NCBI GenBank assembly: GCA_937930845.1
Contig: CALHBJ010000004.1
Coordinates: 62,001 to 126,000, forward strand
DNA: 64,000 nucleotides
Direction: 5' to 3'
DNA from: an uncultured Rhizobiaceae group bacterium
Lineage (GTDB): Bacteria; Pseudomonadota; Alphaproteobacteria; Rhizobiales; Rhizobiaceae
Below, one piece after another: positions 25,750 to 34,661 of the stretch. Position 1 is the first letter of the stretch. Each line of letters opens with the position of its first letter. Position numbers and translations under genes: made by a program. Below the pieces are notes generated by a model. It did not search any database. It had not been told where the DNA came from and worked only from the letters and a program-made list of their open reading frames with translations.

Positions 25750-26784
25750 ATGAAATTTCATCTGGCAATTAATCTGGAGCGTACCAGCCCTGACACGCCC
25801 ATGCAGCAAGTGCGCGACCACACGCTTGATATGGTGCAGATGGCAGATCGGGCTGGCTTTGAGGTGGCGTGGGCCGCCGAGCACCATGCCATTGAAATGA
25901 CCATTGCGCCCAATCCGTTTCAGATTTTGACCTGGTGGGGCTGTAACACAGACAATATTCGCCTTGGGTGTGGCGTGGCAAATGCCTCTTACTGGCATCC
26001 CATTAATCTGGCCGGGGAGGCCGCGTTGCTGGATGTCATCTCCGGGGGGCGGCTGGAATTTGGATTGGGCTCAGGCGCTTACCAACGCGAATTCGACCGG
26101 ATGAAGCCTGGGCTGCTGCAATCGGATTCCTGGCAATATATGCAGGAATCCCTACCGCTGGTGCGCAAGCTTTGGGCGGGGGATGTGGCACACGAAGGCC
26201 AATTCTGGCAGTTCCCCAAAGCCACGTCTTGCCCAAAACCTATGCAGGAAGACGTGCCGTTTTGGGTGGCAGCACGCTCGCCCATCACGTTCGACTATGC
26301 CGTGGCAAACGGATGTAACGTCATGTGCTGGCCGCTCACCAAACCGTTCAGCGAAGCGCAAAATTACAAGAAATTATTGGACGAGGCGATTGCCAAGGCA
26401 GGCGGGCAGCACAGGCCGCGCATGGCCATGATGCGCCACACAAGTCTGTATGAAAACGACAATGACCGACAGGCGGCGCTAAAGGCGGTGCGGCACAATC
26501 TTAGTCAGTTCGGCAATTTGATGATGAAGGCCGGGGATGTTGTGGAAGGTTTTCCCGATGCCGTTCCGCTTGAAAAGCTGGAAGGCAATGTGTTTGTCGA
26601 TCCGGCCATGCTGGAAGAAAATCTGGTGTTTGGATCGCCCGACCGGGTGGTTGAAAAACTCAAAGCCTATGAGGCGCTGGGTGTGGATGCGTTCATCTAT
26701 TACGCTTCCATGGGGGTGGGGCAGGAACAGCAAAAGCGTTCCCTTGATTTGTTCATTCGCGAAGTGATGCCGGCATTCGGCTGA
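25750..26784 (+). CDS. Luciferase-like (LLM class) flavin-dependent monooxygenase
   Basis: 344 residues of the bacterial luciferase-like TIM-barrel family, which uses reduced flavin supplied by a separate reductase. DMVQMADRAGFEVAWAAEHHAI is the characteristic start with the EHH motif; GGRLEFGLGSGAYQREFDRM and FGSPDRVVEKLKAYEALGVDAF are also typical. The trigonelline oxygenase component TgnB belongs to this family. It follows the ALDH after 22 bp and is followed by the AA_synth gene after ten. No flavin reductase is visible in the operon, so reduced FMN would have to come from elsewhere. Confidence 0.85.
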   Translation: MKFHLAINLERTSPDTPMQQVRDHTLDMVQMADRAGFEVAWAAEHHAIEMTIAPNPFQILTWWGCNTDNIRLGCGVANASYWHPINLAGEAALLDVISGGRLEFGLGSGAYQREFDRMKPGLLQSDSWQYMQESLPLVRKLWAGDVAHEGQFWQFPKATSCPKPMQEDVPFWVAARSPITFDYAVANGCNVMCWPLTKPFSEAQNYKKLLDEAIAKAGGQHRPRMAMMRHTSLYENDNDRQAALKAVRHNLSQFGNLMMKAGDVVEGFPDAVPLEKLEGNVFVDPAMLEENLVFGSPDRVVEKLKAYEALGVDAFIYYASMGVGQEQQKRSLDLFIREVMPAFG

Positions 26785-26794
26785 AGGAGACAGC

Positions 26795-27391
26795 ATGGCT
26801 GTAGAAATTAGACGTACACTTTTACACGTTCAGACCACCCATGTGGAAGGCGGTAAGTCTGTGGATGTGCCCACAAAACTGGTGGCGTCACTGGCGATTA
26901 TCAAGAACCCGTGGAGTGGCCGTGGCTTTGTGGAAAACCTGCGCCCGGAAATTCGTGAGACCGGCCCGGTGGTCGGTAAGCTGCTGACAGATATGATTCT
27001 CGATGTGACCGGCGACGCGCTGGAAGGTTATGGCAAAGCTTCAGTTGTTGGCATGGGTGGCGAAATCGAGCACGCCCAGGCGATGACCCATACATTGTGG
27101 TTCGGCAATCAGTACCGGGACGCGGTGAATGCGAAAAGCTATCTGGCGTTCACCAACACACGTGGTGCGGCCGGATGTGCGCTCATGATTCCATTGATGG
27201 ACAAGGATGATGGGGGCAGGCGATCCCACTACCAGACCATCCATTTGTCCGTGCCCGATGCACCGGCGGACGATGAAATCATCATTGCGTTGGGCGCTTC
27301 GGTTGGCGGGCATCCCCATCACCGCATTGGCAATCGATATGAGGATCTGGCCGAGATGGGGCGCGATGTGGACAATCCGGCAGGGGTCTGA
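26795..27391 (+). CDS. AA_synth (DUF1185) family protein
   Basis: 198 residues of the so-called amino acid synthesis family (PF06684), a name I would not read as function. VATKL-like opening, IKNPWSGRGFVENL, LEGYGKASVVGMGGEIEHAQAM and AGCALMIPLMDKDD are the conserved segments, with ALGASVGGHPHHRIGNRYEDL at the end. The family is often placed beside monooxygenase and hydrolase genes in catabolic operons. Position between LLM oxygenase and alpha/beta hydrolase suggests it handles an intermediate of ring cleavage. Reaction unknown. Confidence 0.8.
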   Translation: MAVEIRRTLLHVQTTHVEGGKSVDVPTKLVASLAIIKNPWSGRGFVENLRPEIRETGPVVGKLLTDMILDVTGDALEGYGKASVVGMGGEIEHAQAMTHTLWFGNQYRDAVNAKSYLAFTNTRGAAGCALMIPLMDKDDGGRRSHYQTIHLSVPDAPADDEIIIALGASVGGHPHHRIGNRYEDLAEMGRDVDNPAGV

Positions 27392-27393
27392 CC

Positions 27394-28200
27394 ATGGTCA
27401 GTTTTGCGGCCAATGGAACGGCATATGAATGGTTTGGGCCGCAAGACGCGCCAGTTGTGGTGCTGATCCATGGCCTTGGCCTAACCCGCCACACATTTGA
27501 GGCGATGATCCCTGCGTTGGCCAAGAACCATCGTGTCTTAAGCTATGATCTTTTGGGACATGGGGAGAGCGCATCGCTGGGTGGACAGGCAAGCCTGACG
27601 CGCTTTAGTGAGCAGTTGCACGATCTTGTCCATGAGTTTGATATAGACCACGCGGCACTGATTGGGTTCTCGCTCGGTGGGATGATCAACCGCCGGTTCG
27701 CCATGGACTATCCCAATCATGTATCGGCGCTGGTGGTGCTGAATTCGCCCCATGAACGGGGAGCCGAGGCGCAGGCTGCGGTGGAGGCACGGGCGGCGGA
27801 TACGCAGGCAGGGGGACCGTCTGCCAATCTCGATGTCACCATTGCGCGGTGGTTTACGCCTGAATTCATCAAATCCAGCCCAAAGGTGATTGAACGCATC
27901 CGTTCGTGGGTCAGCGCCAATGAGCCGTCAGACTATGCCGCGTGTCGCATGGTGTTGGCATCGGGAGTGACCGAACTCATTCACCCGCATCCACCAATTG
28001 CCCATCCCACACTCGTGCTCACCTGCGAAAATGATACGGGCAGCACACCCTCCATGAGCCGTGGGATTGCTTCGGAAATCGCGGGCGCTGAGGTGCATGT
28101 TGTCGCGCATTTGCAGCATTTGGGGCTGGTGGAGCAGCCTGATCTTTTCGTGGTGCCTGTGATTGAATTTCTCAGCGCCCATATCCCGGCGGCCACCTGA
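27394..28200 (+). CDS. Alpha/beta hydrolase (candidate TgnD-like)
   Basis: 268 residues. VVLIHGLGLTRH provides the oxyanion-hole region, ALIGFSLGGMINRR the nucleophile elbow (GFSLGG), and VAHLQHLGLVEQP the catalytic His. This is the layout of beta-ketoadipate enol-lactone hydrolase-like and TgnD-like enzymes; TgnD splits N-methylformamidomethylene succinate to succinate semialdehyde, methylamine, formate and CO2. It starts two bases after the AA_synth stop. The substrate assignment is inference from operon context. Confidence 0.8.
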   Translation: MVSFAANGTAYEWFGPQDAPVVVLIHGLGLTRHTFEAMIPALAKNHRVLSYDLLGHGESASLGGQASLTRFSEQLHDLVHEFDIDHAALIGFSLGGMINRRFAMDYPNHVSALVVLNSPHERGAEAQAAVEARAADTQAGGPSANLDVTIARWFTPEFIKSSPKVIERIRSWVSANEPSDYAACRMVLASGVTELIHPHPPIAHPTLVLTCENDTGSTPSMSRGIASEIAGAEVHVVAHLQHLGLVEQPDLFVVPVIEFLSAHIPAAT

Positions 28201-28228
28201 TGGACGTTGTCATTCCAAAGGAAAATTC

Positions 28229-29917
28229 ATGAAAACCCTGTCTGGCGGTCAGGCCGTTGTTGAGGCTCTTAAGGTCGAGGAAACGAAATTCGTTTTTGGG
28301 TTGATTGGCTCTGCGACTATGGAAATATTTGATGGGCTATATGATGCGCCCGAAATCAAATTTATCGGCGTGCATGATGAGCGTACCGGCACCCATATGG
28401 CGGACGGATATGCCCGCGCAAGCGGCCAGCCCGGTGTCGTGCTGGCAGGCCAGAACGGGCCCGGCACGACCAATCTGGTGACAGGTCTGGCGCAAGCCAA
28501 GGCTGCGTTTTCGCCGGTGGTTTCCCTGTCCGGGGCCTTGTCCAGTGGCCATGTTTACCGGGATGCTTTTCAGGAAGTTGACCAACAGGCGCTGTTTCAA
28601 CCAATCACCAAGAAAACCTGGACCGCCACCAGTTGTGACCGGGTGCCGGAAATGGTGCGCGAAGCGTTCCGGGTTGCCACCAGTCCACGACAGGGGCCGG
28701 TGCAATTGAACCTGCCGCGTGATGTTTTATCCGCACAGGCCGACTTTGCCGATTTGCAGCACCCAAATGCCTATCGCCCCTGTTCGAAACCGGCGGCAGC
28801 ATCCAGTGATATTGATCGTGCAGCCGGATTGCTGAAAGGGGCGGCCCGGCCGGTGATCATTGCCGGTGGGGGGATCAAGAACACCGGGGGTGCCGCCCAG
28901 GCCCTTGCGCTGGCAGAAGAACTGAACTGCCCGATTGCCACGTCACCTGGCCATGGGGATGCGTTGCCATTTGGCCATCCACTCAACGCCGGACAAATGG
29001 GGCCGCGGGGCAATCCCGTAGCTTCCAGGCTGGTGAAGGAGGCGGATGTTATATTGGCGCTTGGGACGCGCCTTGGTTTCAATTCCACATTCTATTCCTA
29101 TGACAATATCAATCGCGATGCGGCTATCATTCAGGTGGAATTAGAGCCCACCGCGCTGGGCCGGTATTTCCCCATTGAGATTGGCATCTGGGCGGATGCC
29201 CCCACTGTGGCCGAGCAATTGACGCAAGCCCTGTGTCGCCTCGAACTGGACCAGAAGGTGAAACAATGGACCGCCATTTTTCAACAGGACCGGGCCGCCT
29301 ATCTGGCGAAACGGGACGGGGATGCAGATGTTCATTCCAATCCGATCCAGCCTTCCGGCCTGTTCAAAACATTGCGTGATGTCCTGCCACAGGATGCAGC
29401 CATCACGATGGATGCTGGCACTTTGTGCCTGCAGGCTACGGACGCACTGAATTACGCGCAGCCTAAGAGCTTGTTTACCCCACTGGATTTCGGCCTCGTG
29501 GGATTTTCCTTTGCCTGCGGACTTGGTGTGAAACTGGCAATGCCGGAACGGCCCGTGATCAGCCTGATGGGCGATGGTGGGTTTGGCATGACGGTGTCTG
29601 AATTGTCGACCGCTGTGGATCACGGCATCAATACGGTAACACTGGTGATGAACAATAAGTGCTGGGGAGCTGAGAAGGCCTATCAGCGCGATTTCTTTGG
29701 CGAACGCTATATCGGGGCCGATGTTTCCAGTCCGCCATTTGACAAGCTGGCGGAACTTTATGGCGCTGCGGGGTTTCGCGCGGAAACCAATGCGCAAGTC
29801 CGCGAAGCGGTTGAGGCAGCACTGGTTTGTGGAAAGCCCGCAGTCGTGGACATCGCGGTTGACCCGTCCGCGCTGTATTCATTTCGCCGGGACAGTTTCA
29901 AACATCGCGGTGGATGA
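28229..29917 (+). CDS. Thiamine diphosphate-dependent enzyme, acetolactate synthase/sulfoacetaldehyde acetyltransferase-like
   Basis: 562 residues from the ATG MKTLSGGQAVVEAL at 28229 with AAAGGA before it; the track extends into the previous gene. IGVHDERTGTHMADGYARASG contains the Glu that activates ThDP, and LMGDGGFGMTVSEL to NNKCWG is the ThDP/Mg binding GDG-N motif. The run NNKCWGAEKAYQRDFF recalls sulfoacetaldehyde acetyltransferase (Xsc). Three-domain architecture (PYR, middle, PP) is complete. The reaction could be decarboxylation, ligation or phosphorolysis of a 2-oxoacid or aldehyde; substrate unknown. Confidence 0.8.
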   Translation: MKTLSGGQAVVEALKVEETKFVFGLIGSATMEIFDGLYDAPEIKFIGVHDERTGTHMADGYARASGQPGVVLAGQNGPGTTNLVTGLAQAKAAFSPVVSLSGALSSGHVYRDAFQEVDQQALFQPITKKTWTATSCDRVPEMVREAFRVATSPRQGPVQLNLPRDVLSAQADFADLQHPNAYRPCSKPAAASSDIDRAAGLLKGAARPVIIAGGGIKNTGGAAQALALAEELNCPIATSPGHGDALPFGHPLNAGQMGPRGNPVASRLVKEADVILALGTRLGFNSTFYSYDNINRDAAIIQVELEPTALGRYFPIEIGIWADAPTVAEQLTQALCRLELDQKVKQWTAIFQQDRAAYLAKRDGDADVHSNPIQPSGLFKTLRDVLPQDAAITMDAGTLCLQATDALNYAQPKSLFTPLDFGLVGFSFACGLGVKLAMPERPVISLMGDGGFGMTVSELSTAVDHGINTVTLVMNNKCWGAEKAYQRDFFGERYIGADVSSPPFDKLAELYGAAGFRAETNAQVREAVEAALVCGKPAVVDIAVDPSALYSFRRDSFKHRGG

Positions 29918-29936
29918 CGGCTCGGCGCAAACGCGC

Positions 29937-32108
29937 CTATAAGTCGAGGATGAGCTTTTTGGTTTTTGAACGTGAGCAGCAAACGGTAATTTGGGCATTG
30001 GATGCTTTTTCAATGTCTGTTTGCACCAGATCACGGTGGTCGGGCATGCCTTCGATGACATTGGTCAGGCAGGTTCCGCACACACCAGATTGGCATGATA
30101 CCTGAACATGAATGCCATTTTCGGCCAGTTTTTCAGCAATGGTTTCACCGGGATGGACGTCAATTGTCTTACCGGATTTTTGCGTAATCACGGAAAACGG
30201 CGCGCCGTCGGTGTTCACTTCCGCACCAAAGCGTTCCAGGTGCACACAGCTTGTGTTCCATCCGTTGTTTTGTGCTGCTGTTGTGATGAAATCCATGAAC
30301 CCATTGGGGCCACATGCATATAGATGCCGCTTTGGTGCGGCTGTCGCCAAGACGCCGTTGATGTCTAATTGCTGGTTCTTGTCGCCGCTGCTGACATGAA
30401 ACTGTACTTTTTCGCCGAAGCTTAAAAGCTCGTCCTGGAAGGCCAGCCGATCTGCGGTGCGAACACAATAATGCAATTCCCAGGCCACGCCTTGTGCCTG
30501 CAGCGCATAAGCTATGCTCAGCATGGGCGTGATGCCAATGCCGCCGGCGAACAGAATTGTATGATCCGCGTCTGGTTGCATTGGAAAGTTGTTGCGCGGA
30601 TGCCCAATGCGGATGTTGCTGCCCTCACGAAATTGGGTGTGGATGGCGGTTGAACCACCCCGCGATTTGGGATCCAGCAAAACGCCCAGCCTGTATCTGG
30701 TGCGGTCAGCAGGATCGCCCGTGAGGGAATATTGGCGGATGAGGCCGGACTTCACGTAAACATCCACATGGGCACCAGCATCATAGGCGGGCAGGGCGCT
30801 ACCATCGGCACCGACCAGTTCTAACCCGATTGTATTGGTGGCCACATTCGTGCGCCGCTGTACGGTCACATCCAGCCAGGGGCTTTTTTCAACGGGCAGC
30901 GCGTCCGCTGTCACGGGCATATCTGTGAGGGGCAGTTCTGCCAAATGCACTTTGACCGGCATGGTGGCGTAGGCGCGTATTGTATTATTCATCGCGATTG
31001 TGGGCTCAGCTAAAAGCTCAAACCGCTCGACACGACGGCGCAGGGCTTCGAGCAGCAGAATGATTTCACGGCGGGCCAAATGCATGCCCATGCACATATG
31101 GACACCCTGCCCAAAGCCCAGATGATCGTGAACGTCGCGCGTCACATTATAGCGATCAGGATCCTTGTATTTTCGCGGGTCACGATTGGCGGATGCATAC
31201 ATCACGATCACCCGTTTTCCCGCGGGGATTGTATGACCTGCAATTATGCTGTCTTCGATCGCATAGCGGGTGAACGCCCGAATAGGTGTGCCCAGGCGCA
31301 CGGCTTCCTCAACCGCATTGGGTATCAGGCAGGGGTCATTGCGGATCAAATCCCACTGGTCGGGATGGTCTGCAAAAAACTTGATAATCTGCCCGGTGGT
31401 GGAAATTGTGGTGTCGAGGGACGGGTTGATATAATCGCGCATGAGTTGGGCGCAGGTTTCATAGGACAAGCCGCGCTCTGCACCGACTTCGAATATGCGC
31501 TTGGCCCATCCGCCTGGTTTGAGTTTTTCCGGGCGACCATATTCCAATAGAAAGTTGCGCAGGTCTTTGAGGTCTTCAAAAGCCTGTGTCGTGCGCTCGT
31601 TTTCCGTGCCAAACAGATTGAACGTGGCAGAAGCCCATTTCAGCATTTGGGCGGAATCAACCGGAAGGCCGACCAGTTCCGCAACGATGGTGACCGGAAG
31701 GTATTGGGCAAAATCTGATATGGCGTCGAACTCACCCCGCTCGCACAGGGCGTCGATCAAGCCATTTGCGGAAGCGGCCAACAGGGGCTCTATTTCCTTT
31801 AACGCGCCAGGCAGCAATGGTTCGGAGGTGACAGCGCGGGTACGATCATGTTCGGGCGGGTCCGAATTGAGGGTCGAGCCGACCAAAATGTCGTTCACTT
31901 TTGGAATTGGCGACACACCATGGGAACTCACAAACCGGAGTGGCTGGCGCAGAACTTCGCTGACTTCATTATAGCGGGGCAGGGCGTAGAGGTCGTTTCG
32001 TGGCAAGTAAACGACCGGCCCGGTCTCGCGCATTCGTTCATAAACCGTGTGGGGATCGAGGATGACTTCATCGGCGTAGAAGTCGATGTCCAGTGAGGGA
32101 ATGGTCAT
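29937..32108 (-). CDS. Self-sufficient cytochrome P450 fused to a phthalate-dioxygenase-type reductase
   Basis: 723 residues from the ATG at 32108, overlapping the SDR stop by ATGA. Residues 1-400 are a P450: haem loop FGQGVHMCMGMHLARREI and I-helix YINPSLDTTIS, where the usual AGxDT core reads PSLDT. Residues 410-723 are a class VII reductase: RQYSLTGDP for flavin, FAGGIGITPMLS for NADH, and a C-terminal [2Fe-2S] ferredoxin with CQSGVCGTC and a final VCCS. The domain order matches P450RhF/CYP116B, allowing oxygenation without partner proteins. The P450 part may belong to another family. O- or N-demethylation is possible; substrate unknown. Confidence 0.9.
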   Translation of the reverse strand: MTIPSLDIDFYADEVILDPHTVYERMRETGPVVYLPRNDLYALPRYNEVSEVLRQPLRFVSSHGVSPIPKVNDILVGSTLNSDPPEHDRTRAVTSEPLLPGALKEIEPLLAASANGLIDALCERGEFDAISDFAQYLPVTIVAELVGLPVDSAQMLKWASATFNLFGTENERTTQAFEDLKDLRNFLLEYGRPEKLKPGGWAKRIFEVGAERGLSYETCAQLMRDYINPSLDTTISTTGQIIKFFADHPDQWDLIRNDPCLIPNAVEEAVRLGTPIRAFTRYAIEDSIIAGHTIPAGKRVIVMYASANRDPRKYKDPDRYNVTRDVHDHLGFGQGVHMCMGMHLARREIILLLEALRRRVERFELLAEPTIAMNNTIRAYATMPVKVHLAELPLTDMPVTADALPVEKSPWLDVTVQRRTNVATNTIGLELVGADGSALPAYDAGAHVDVYVKSGLIRQYSLTGDPADRTRYRLGVLLDPKSRGGSTAIHTQFREGSNIRIGHPRNNFPMQPDADHTILFAGGIGITPMLSIAYALQAQGVAWELHYCVRTADRLAFQDELLSFGEKVQFHVSSGDKNQQLDINGVLATAAPKRHLYACGPNGFMDFITTAAQNNGWNTSCVHLERFGAEVNTDGAPFSVITQKSGKTIDVHPGETIAEKLAENGIHVQVSCQSGVCGTCLTNVIEGMPDHRDLVQTDIEKASNAQITVCCSRSKTKKLILDL

Positions 32109-32917
32109 GCGGTTGCCTGTGATGCGGGTAAACAAATTGCATCCAATCCCAAGGCATCGGCCATGTTGAACGCACCCATGCCGCCATCAATGGCGATGTC
32201 GGTTCCTTTGATCCAATGGGAGGCGGGGGACAAAAGGAATGCGGCAACTTCCGCGACTTCCCTGGGATTGCCCGGGCGGCCTGCGCGTTCCACATTTCTT
32301 GCCATTGCGGCACCGAACACGCGCTGGAAATCTTCAAGAATGGCGGTGGCAATGCCGCCGGGACTTAAGGAATTGATGCGAAGCCCGCGTTGCACCATCG
32401 CTTCGGCTTCTGCCACTGTCCACAGGATGACGGCTTCCTTGGTCAGATTGTAACAGCGGGTGGCGTCGATCTGTTCTTGCGCAACAAAACTGGCCAGTTG
32501 ATCGGGCCTGGACAGGGCTGCCAGCCGCTTGACCTGTTCAAGCCCATCGCGCCAGCCGTGACCGGCCCGGCTGGCCATATTGACGATTGAGCCGCCCTTG
32601 CGCAGGTGGGGCAGCATCGCGTTTGTAAAGGCACGGGTGCCCAGGAAATTGACCTGAAGAATGGCTTCTTCCAGCCCCTCTCGTGGTGGCAGTCCCGCAT
32701 TGTTGCAAAGTCCGTCGAGCGGCTCATCAATTGCTGCTGCAGCGGTTAATATGCTGGTCGGGTCATTGAGGTCCAGGGCGATGAACTGATCAATATTCTT
32801 GGTGGTTTCGCGAATGTCGAAGCCAATCACCCGATGCCCCTGCTCGTGCAAGGCTTCTGCCAGTTCAGCACCAATGCCGCTGGCAACACCGGTTATCGCA
32901 TAAGTCATCTGGCCCAT
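32105..32917 (-). CDS. Short-chain dehydrogenase (coniferyl-alcohol-dehydrogenase-like)
   Basis: 270 residues. AITGVASGIGAELAEAL is the NAD-binding TGxxxGxG variant (Val in the middle), CNNAGLPPREG the NNAG motif, and CYNLTKEAV the YxxxK catalytic pair; INSLSPGGIATAI completes the C-terminal signature. The sequence style resembles coniferyl alcohol dehydrogenases and 3-alpha-hydroxysteroid dehydrogenases of the SDR family. It is co-transcribed and translationally coupled with the P450 fusion, so it probably oxidises the alcohol that the P450 forms or acts just before it. Confidence 0.85.
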   Translation of the reverse strand: MGQMTYAITGVASGIGAELAEALHEQGHRVIGFDIRETTKNIDQFIALDLNDPTSILTAAAAIDEPLDGLCNNAGLPPREGLEEAILQVNFLGTRAFTNAMLPHLRKGGSIVNMASRAGHGWRDGLEQVKRLAALSRPDQLASFVAQEQIDATRCYNLTKEAVILWTVAEAEAMVQRGLRINSLSPGGIATAILEDFQRVFGAAMARNVERAGRPGNPREVAEVAAFLLSPASHWIKGTDIAIDGGMGAFNMADALGLDAICLPASQATA

Positions 32918-33133
32918 AGATCAGTCTCCAAGATTGCAAGGCCCAATGGGCATCCCGGCGTGATTATGGACAGGTTTGAAACGAGCCTCCACCTATAAGT
33001 TATTCTAGCTGCGGGGCGGGAGCATCTCATCTTGGATGTGGGCGCTTCCGTGATCGTCAGTCGAGCGCTGGCACCTGGCATAAAGCGGTGTTGATATGAT
33101 GGGGTAAGCTGAGTTTTTGCTATGTACAAAAAT

Positions 33134-33164
33134 GTGGATAGCCGGAAATGGTCCGGCTATCCAC
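33134..33164 (-). terminator. Terminator of the nucleobase salvage operon
   Basis: A perfect 13-bp stem GTGGATAGCCGGA / TCCGGCTATCCAC with a five-base loop; on the minus strand it is followed by ATTTTTG. It lies 21 bp past the NCS1 permease stop codon. Confidence 0.85.
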
Positions 33165-33184
33165 GATGTTGGATTGTTCAGCGA

Positions 33185-34606
33185 TTAAGCTGCTTTGCAG
33201 CGGAAGTGATAGATCACACCGCCCAGTACGGCACCGATAATCCATGCATAACCGGCAAGGTTGCCAAGCAATGGCACCCAGACCGTGGCAATGGAGAACA
33301 CCGCAGCAATTGCAAAGGCAATCAGTGCGTTGTCGTGCCAACCATTGCCGTAGTGATACTCGCCCCCGTCCATGTTGTAGAGGTCCGCGACGTTCAGGTT
33401 CTGCTTGCGCACAATGTAGTAATCGACGACCAGAATACCAAACAGCGGGGCCATCATGGCACCAAGCGTGTTTACAAACGAGCCGATGCCGATCTGGCTA
33501 ATGACAGATACCCACAACCCGCCAATTACCAAAGCGAAAGCTGAGGTAATCAAGCCTGCTTTTCTGAAGCTGATCGTGGTGGGCGACAGGTTAGCGATGC
33601 CGTTCACAGCGGGAATGAAATTGGCAACGAGGTTGATGCCCATTGTGGCGGCGAGGAACGTCAGGGCAGCGATGATACTTAGAATAACGCTGTCTGCTTT
33701 CTCGACTATCTCGGTTGGATTGATGATGGATTCGCCGTAGACCACGGCTGCGCCCGCTGTGGTTAGAAGAGCCAGGGCGGAGAACAAAATCATGTTAAAC
33801 GGCAAGCCCCAGAAGTTGCCTTTGGTCATGGCAGACTTGTCTTTTGCATAGCGGGAAAAGTCGCTGAAGTTGATCATCACCGCGGCGAAATATGCGACCA
33901 TAGTTCCGAATATGGCAACGAAACCGGTAAACTCGGTGCCCCATGTACCTTCCGGATTGGCAAAAATTGTTTGTGCCGAGGACAGCAATTGACCGTCAGA
34001 TTTGACCCAAAGCACAACGAGCAGGGCGATCATCACAGCGTAAACGAAGGGGCCTGCGAAATTCAGGAATTTTTCAACCCATCCCATGCCTTGCCAGAAG
34101 ACAAAAATGTGGATTGCCCAAACGATCAGGAAAGAAATCCAGCCAACGGTTGTCAGCCCCATCATCTCTGCGCCACCGGATGCGCCTGTTACTGCGTTGA
34201 TGAGCAGCGCCAGCGCGGTTGAAGCGAAGTAAACCTGCACACCGTACCAAAACACAGCAACGATGGCCCTTAGAATGGCTGGCAATTTGGAACCCGCTGT
34301 GCCCATGCTGGCGCGCGCAAATACCGGGTAGGGGATGCCATATTTTTCACCAGCAGCGCCCGACATGTTGACCATGTACATCACGAACAGGCCTGACAGC
34401 ACCAGAGCGGCGAATGCCGTCCACCCGCTGACTCCGAATGAAATGAATAGGGAGGCGACCAATGTGTAGCCAAACAATGACTGAACGTCATTGGCCCAGA
34501 CATTGAAAATACCAAACCAGCCCCAGGACTTTTCTTCTCCTGTCACCGGCTTTAGCGCGTCATCGACACCCGTTATCTGGGTGCTGTTTGTTGTTGAGTT
34601 ATCCAT
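33185..34606 (-). CDS. NCS1 family nucleobase:cation symporter (cytosine permease-like)
   Basis: 473 residues from the ATG MDNSTTNST at 34606 with AAGGA upstream; the track adds 42 codons. About twelve membrane segments. GWFGIFNVWANDVQSLFGYTL in TM1 and YPVFARASMGTAGSKLPAILRA in the TM3 region are NCS1 hallmarks, as is the C-terminal GALMAPLFGILVVDYYIVRKQNL-like segment. The family imports cytosine, uracil, allantoin, hydantoins or purines with Na+ or H+. It is the last gene of an operon with PRPP synthetase and a phosphoribosyltransferase, so a salvaged nucleobase is the likely cargo. Confidence 0.9.
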   Translation of the reverse strand: MDNSTTNSTQITGVDDALKPVTGEEKSWGWFGIFNVWANDVQSLFGYTLVASLFISFGVSGWTAFAALVLSGLFVMYMVNMSGAAGEKYGIPYPVFARASMGTAGSKLPAILRAIVAVFWYGVQVYFASTALALLINAVTGASGGAEMMGLTTVGWISFLIVWAIHIFVFWQGMGWVEKFLNFAGPFVYAVMIALLVVLWVKSDGQLLSSAQTIFANPEGTWGTEFTGFVAIFGTMVAYFAAVMINFSDFSRYAKDKSAMTKGNFWGLPFNMILFSALALLTTAGAAVVYGESIINPTEIVEKADSVILSIIAALTFLAATMGINLVANFIPAVNGIANLSPTTISFRKAGLITSAFALVIGGLWVSVISQIGIGSFVNTLGAMMAPLFGILVVDYYIVRKQNLNVADLYNMDGGEYHYGNGWHDNALIAFAIAAVFSIATVWVPLLGNLAGYAWIIGAVLGGVIYHFRCKAA

Positions 34607-34661
34607 AATTCCTTTTCCTCTTAGTTTGCCTCCCAAATGGGCGGCGACTGGGTGAAAGTCT

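Noticed and set aside
33185-34606. Allantoin permease assigned to the ureide genes
   Set aside because: The NCS1 family does include allantoin permeases, but the gene is in an operon with prs and a phosphoribosyltransferase 26 kb from the ureide genes, so a salvaged base is more likely.
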